Program-made: the position numbers and the translations under genes
Shown: positions 60,015-64,000 of the stretch, piece by piece
Layout: the number at the start of each line of letters is the position of its first letter
How positions within the stretch are numbered: position 1 is the stretch's first letter
Assembly (NCBI GenBank): GCA_003833135.1
Contig: QZLH01000292.1
Coordinates: 46,744-110,743 of the forward strand
Length of the DNA: 64,000 bases
Direction: 5' to 3'
Source of the DNA: Oehlia diaphana
Taxonomy: Eukaryota; Glomeromycota; Glomeromycetes; Glomerales; Glomeraceae
Notes under the pieces: generated by a model
The model's database searches: none
Told to the model about the DNA's origin: nothing
Seen by the model: only the letters and a program-made list of their open reading frames with translations

Positions 60015-60082
60015 TTATCTTTGGTTTTACCTTCATTTGCAGTTTTATCATTAATAATGAACCAACCAATAACTGATTTATC
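60015..60082 (-). pseudogene. C-terminal DUF4419 relic
   Basis: Encodes in reverse the last residues of the family (IGWFI-INDKTANEGKTKDK-like) up to the stop, then homology ends abruptly in unrelated sequence. Confidence 0.65.
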
Positions 60083-60818
60083 TTTGTGTAGAAATCAATA
60101 AAAATTATTGCAATAAATTACGGTATATTACGCAAAGTCGGAAGACGATACCTAAAAAAAAGAAAAACCCAAAACTTATTTTAGAAAAACAAAAAAAAAT
60201 GAAAATTGAATGTAATTTTCAACAAATAACAATTTAACTTATATTCTTTGATTACTTTAAATTGTATTATTATATATTCAGAATTGTTTTTCCTATTTTT
60301 TTTTTTTTTATTCTATTACGATAAAACTGCTGTAGTATTATCGTATTATATATTTAATATAAAGTGTATACTATTTAATTGCTAAGGATCTTAATTCTTT
60401 TTCATTATGTATAAGGATCCGATACTCTCTTTATTTGGTACTAAATTCTTCTACTTTACACACTTTAACTGATTCTACTTAAACTGTATGTGTTAGTATC
60501 TTGATGAGGTATTATAAGCGTCTTCTGAGAAAATTATTTTACTTCTTTAAGATACTTTCTTATTTGTAATAAAGAAATTTATTTATTTGTCCATGTTGGC
60601 TTTATTATTCTGTAACTAACGTAAAATTAAAATAACTATAATCTGTAATACATGGTGAATAGTTCTATTCATTTATTGCTAAGAATACTTGATAGGTTGT
60701 GTTTTCTCTTTCAGGCTTTTTTATATTATTTAAAACTTGTTTCAAAGATCTACTGTATGTAAAAAAAAAAATCAAAATTTTATTATATGTAAGTAAACGT
60801 TAACAGTTTATATTTACC

Positions 60819-61345
60819 AGGACCCAGAAATATATAGGGTCAGGTGGCGAAAAATTTTTTTTACTATGAACTGTAGGTAGAGACTTTTTATATGAGTAGT
60901 ACGCATAATTGACACCTGATATTGAAATCTTGCAAAAATACGCAAATAAAATTTCAGACCTGACATTAAGTTATTAATTATTTTATCATGACTTCTATAT
61001 TATTTATAAAACAAATACTAATGTGAAAAAGTAGAATTTATTCTAATTTACCATTTTTTCAATAATATTTTTCTATAATTTCACTTTTTAACCTTTACAA
61101 TTAATACTAAATATTACAATGCAGTTAACGTACAGTAAATATATAAAATTGGCCAAATTTAGGCCAAAAATACGCAAACTAATTTTTTACATATAAAATT
61201 TTGATAGAAAATACGCAATCTTGATGACCTAACTATGAATGAAAAATTATTAGATTGTATGCAAATCAAAACTTTACTCTGTCTAATTTCACTATGATGG
61301 ATGACATCTGTGTACCCTACCCCTGTATATATATTTCTGGGTCCT
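60819..61345. mobile_element. Non-autonomous TIR element, 527 bp, with 8-bp target duplication
   Basis: The left end AGGACCCAGAAATATATA and the right end TATATATTTCTGGGTCCT are exact 18-bp inverted repeats. TATTTACC occurs immediately outside both ends (60811-60818 and 61346-61353). The interior has no long reading frame. It contains repeated AAAATACGCAA motifs (three, near 60936, 61167 and 61208). The 8-bp duplication points to a hAT-type transposase acting in trans. Confidence 0.85.
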
Positions 61346-61378
61346 TATTTACCGTCTAAATTGAAAGGCAATGTGTAT

Positions 61379-61414
61379 ACCTGATACATCGTAATTACCT
61401 GATACATCGTAATT
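61379..61414. repeat. 18-bp tandem duplication
   Basis: ACCTGATACATCGTAATT occurs twice back to back, just right of the TIR element. Confidence 0.8.
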
Positions 61415-61847
61415 CAGAAGAGTGCGTGTCTTGCGAATAAAGTCACGATAATTCACGATTTCTATTTGGATACTACATTTGATCGGTATGTACTGTTTGT
61501 TCAAAAGCACGACATCTGTTTAGAACCGAAATTTTTGAAATATTTTTTTTTATCTGGAATTTCATTAAATAACATTATTTATCCAGATTTCACCTGGATC
61601 GAAGCACTATGGTATATATTCTTTGGACTTATAACGTGTTCTGCCATAATTAATGAAGTATAAATCTCTTTATATTACAATGATCAATGAAGTTTATAGA
61701 GAAAATTTCTTATTTTCTTTATACCTTTAATTATTGTAATAAGCAATATAACAGTTTATTGAAACATTTCAACTTTTTTAATTTGATAATTATAAAAAAA
61801 TAAAATAAAAAGAAAAAAACATACAAATGATATTCAAAAATTCAACA
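61415..61847. other. Intergenic region downstream of ion-channel gene
   Basis: A plus-strand frame of 65 codons (61466-61663) is not recognised and has no supporting features. The rest is A+T-rich. Confidence 0.4.
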
Positions 61848-64000
61848 TCATTTAATTTCAATTTTAAATTTCTTAATTTCTTCAATTTTCTTATTAATCT
61901 CTTTCATTCCACTCTTTGAATCATTAAGTTTTGTAATCAAATATTCAATATTAGCATTCAAATCATTTTTCATAATTTTGATTTTTTCAATCTCTGATTC
62001 AATATTAACTTCATATACCCAAATTGAACGTTTATCATAACTCCTCTCTTTAAAAATATATTTCGTAAATGTGGATTTTTCTTCAAATTTTTTATAAATA
62101 GCACCTCGATCATGCTTCCTTGAATCATACCATTCTTCAATAGTTTTAGATTGACCAAAATAATAAATATGTTTTGGATCAGGTTCATGGTTCCAAAAAT
62201 GAATATGGTCTAATGCTTCATAATCTGCTATAATTATTGCTCGATGTCTTAATAAAGTTTGTCGACCTTTAATTTTTGCTTCTTCATATACACCACTAAA
62301 AAAAATAATCAAATTTAAAATCATTAAATAAGCAAAATTAGCGCAAAACAAGAATAAAATTTACCTCATAAAAGCAATCAACATATTTTGTAAAACGATT
62401 ATAAGGAATAAACTAGCAACTAAAGTAAATACGTCAACAGCCCAAAAATTAAAATCATCCCTTTGAACCCAATCACCATAAAGCCAAAAATATGCAGTCA
62501 TCATTGCCGTGTAATAAGATGAAAATGGATTATCATTGGATTTGGGGTCAAAATCAGATTTAAGTGCAATATTAAGTGTCTCATTTGTTGAAGGATTTGT
62601 AGCATTTCCACTGTATGTAGAATTTTTTGTTTCAATATTTCTTGGATTACTGAGTAGAACAAACCTATTTATAATAATATAAGAGAAATTAACTATATTG
62701 AAGTTTAAAATGTAATAAACAAATTAAAAAAAAAAAACGTTTTATACATTGTATGAGCAAATGCCAGTATCACTATTAACATAAACAAAAGTAATGGAAA
62801 TATGGATTTGAAGATAATTACAACAAAATAAATATATATGCCAATGTCTATAAATAAAAAATATAATTTAGTTAATTAATCATCATGAAAGAATAATATT
62901 TTTATTTAAATCATACTTGAAAGTATGCGGAGATATAAAATCTAAAATAATAAAAAAAATCGATTAGTATATTAATTTTATATAGAAGAGGGCAACCAAA
63001 ACTTACCGATTCAATCCAAAGAAAGAAAATCGAGAATGATATTCCAACAATTAATCTAGTGTCAACTTCATTAATACCTCCAAATCCATCAGAAAAAGTA
63101 AAATCTTTTAGCATTATTGACATTACTGTTACAGAAAGTACAATGGAAATTATATCAAAACTATTAAATATTTCTCCAAGATATTTTCTTGGTCCACGAT
63201 AACTAATCTGTAACATTTCATCAACAAATTGATAAATAGCCAAATAATAGAATACAATGATTAATGCAAATAAAAATTTTCCATTTATAATTGTGCTATG
63301 ATTCACATATGCCCAGCTAACTAATCCAAAACAAAAGAAATAAATTAGAAATCGAATAAAGAGAGATAAAATGAAATCAACCGCTTTACGCCAACGAAAA
63401 TCAATAATCGCTTCAGTTGCTGGATTATCATAAATATCATCATTATTCTCATATAATATCATCCTAGAAAAAGGGCTTAATTTATCCTTCTCATCTCTAC
63501 CAATTCTATACCATCGAGGTATAAATATAAACCAAAGAATATTTAAAATAATTTTTCTGGAATCATAATTTACTTTTTTCTCTGGAATTTCATTTATAGT
63601 GAAACTGGGAAGAGGAACTACTCGTAAAGCTATTGGTGATTTTCCAAGATTATTATCAAAATCTTCGAATTTTTCTGTTATCTCATTCTTAAAAGAGTTA
63701 AGTTGGTTCATAATTTTATAATATGACTTATATTTATCAGACTTCATTTCATCTATAGGCCTGAACGCTCTAAATTTGATGTTATGATTACGTCTTGCCT
63801 TATATTGTGTTGGAATAATCTCTTCAGGATCCTGACCTGAAAAGTGATCATGATCTGCAAAACATTCTTTAAAAAATAACTTTCTGGCATAATCATCTAT
63901 TTTAAAATAATAAAATTGTAAATTTTACAAATTTCTTCCGAATGAAAAAGAAATAAAATTTAAAAAACGAACCGTAATTATATTTAAATAATAAAGGAAT
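61848..64000 (-). CDS. TRP/ion_trans-like channel, C-terminal part (5' end outside window)
   Basis: Exons in order: 64000-63973 (partial), 63897-63007, 62941-62917, 62847-62748, 62664-62365, 62295-61848; GT-AG. About 596 residues are visible. Hydrophobic segments include FILSLFIRFLIYFFCFGLVS, FLFALIIVFYYLAIYQFV, SFDIISIVLSVTVMSIML, LIVGISFSIFFLWIESILYL, IYIYFVVIIFKSIFPLLLFM and FTLVASLFLIIVLQNMLIAF. The last segment is followed by SGVYEEAK, as in S6 of TRP-like fungal channels. The C-terminal tail ends in a coiled coil (SEIEKIKIMKNDLNANIEYL). These proteins are probable cation channels of the plasma or vacuolar membrane. One extra T in the TTTTT run at 63840-63844 breaks the frame between FFKECFADHDHF and SGQDPEEIIP. 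It is either an assembly error or a mutation. Confidence 0.8.

Larger units (their letters stand above)
58302..60818. other. Upstream region of the intact DUF4419 copy and further array debris
   Basis: Contains a G+C-richer patch (58404-58560), an N-terminal DUF4419 relic (58741-58870), a duplicated segment (59225-59660), a shortened 3'-flank unit and a C-terminal DUF4419 relic. From 60090 to 60818 nothing is recognised apart from T- and A-runs. Confidence 0.55.

Noticed and set aside
63840..63884. A 45-nt intron (GTTATT...TTTCAG) in the ion-channel exon
   Set aside because: It would remove LFFKECFADHDHF, which looks coding and matches what I recall of related channels. A one-base indel explains the frame equally well.

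Overview
The window looks like nuclear DNA from an arbuscular mycorrhizal fungus of the Rhizophagus/Glomus type. This is an inference from content, not a database match. The base composition is very A+T-rich with long homopolymers, genes are split by many short introns (mostly GT-AG), and the gene families are ones known to be hugely expanded in Glomeromycotina: BTB-BACK-TLDc proteins, kinases fused to Sel1 repeats, MATA_HMG-like proteins, DUF4419 proteins and multi-gene ion channels.

Layout. 1-200: first 66 codons (minus strand) of a probable methyltransferase. 201-10460: about 10 kb without an intact gene, holding simple repeats and relics of a kinase and perhaps a BTB gene. 10461-13327: an HMG-box-like gene and an RGS-domain gene. 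14145-15643: an eight-exon gene reconstructed by hand for the kinetochore protein CENP-O/Mcm21. 18165-19814: a single-exon cytochrome P450. 20586-35377: a dense housekeeping block with a 14-exon formin, a convergent 17-exon VPS52 (GARP tethering complex), and a 29-exon synaptojanin-like phosphoinositide phosphatase that shares a 284-bp head-to-head promoter with VPS52. 36525-37589: an intact DUF4419 gene. 38589-43740: a divergent pair, a MLKL-like/pseudokinase/Sel1 protein and a SAMHD1-like HD-domain dNTPase, 661 bp apart. 46056-46636: a decayed retroelement. 46986-48464: a BTB-BACK-TLDc gene. 48.9-60.1 kb: a birth-and-death array of DUF4419 copies (one intact, two clear pseudogenes, several relics) inside duplicated flanks, with small TIR transposons and palindromes. 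61848-64000: 3' part of a TRP-like ion channel.

Functional links. Formin, VPS52 and synaptojanin all serve polarized growth and endosome/trans-Golgi traffic, and CENP-O serves the kinetochore. The remainder is lineage-expanded accessory material. The most interesting hypothesis is the divergent SAMHD1-like/MLKL-like pair, whose two protein classes act in antiviral dNTP depletion and in lytic cell death in animals. Also notable are two target-site-proven small transposons, a 9-nt microexon inside the SAC catalytic motif, two GC-AG introns, and single-base homopolymer frameshifts in two otherwise intact genes.

Exon coordinates were derived by eye from splice signals and reading-frame continuity. 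Reading frames close exactly in every multi-exon model except at the two stated frameshifts.
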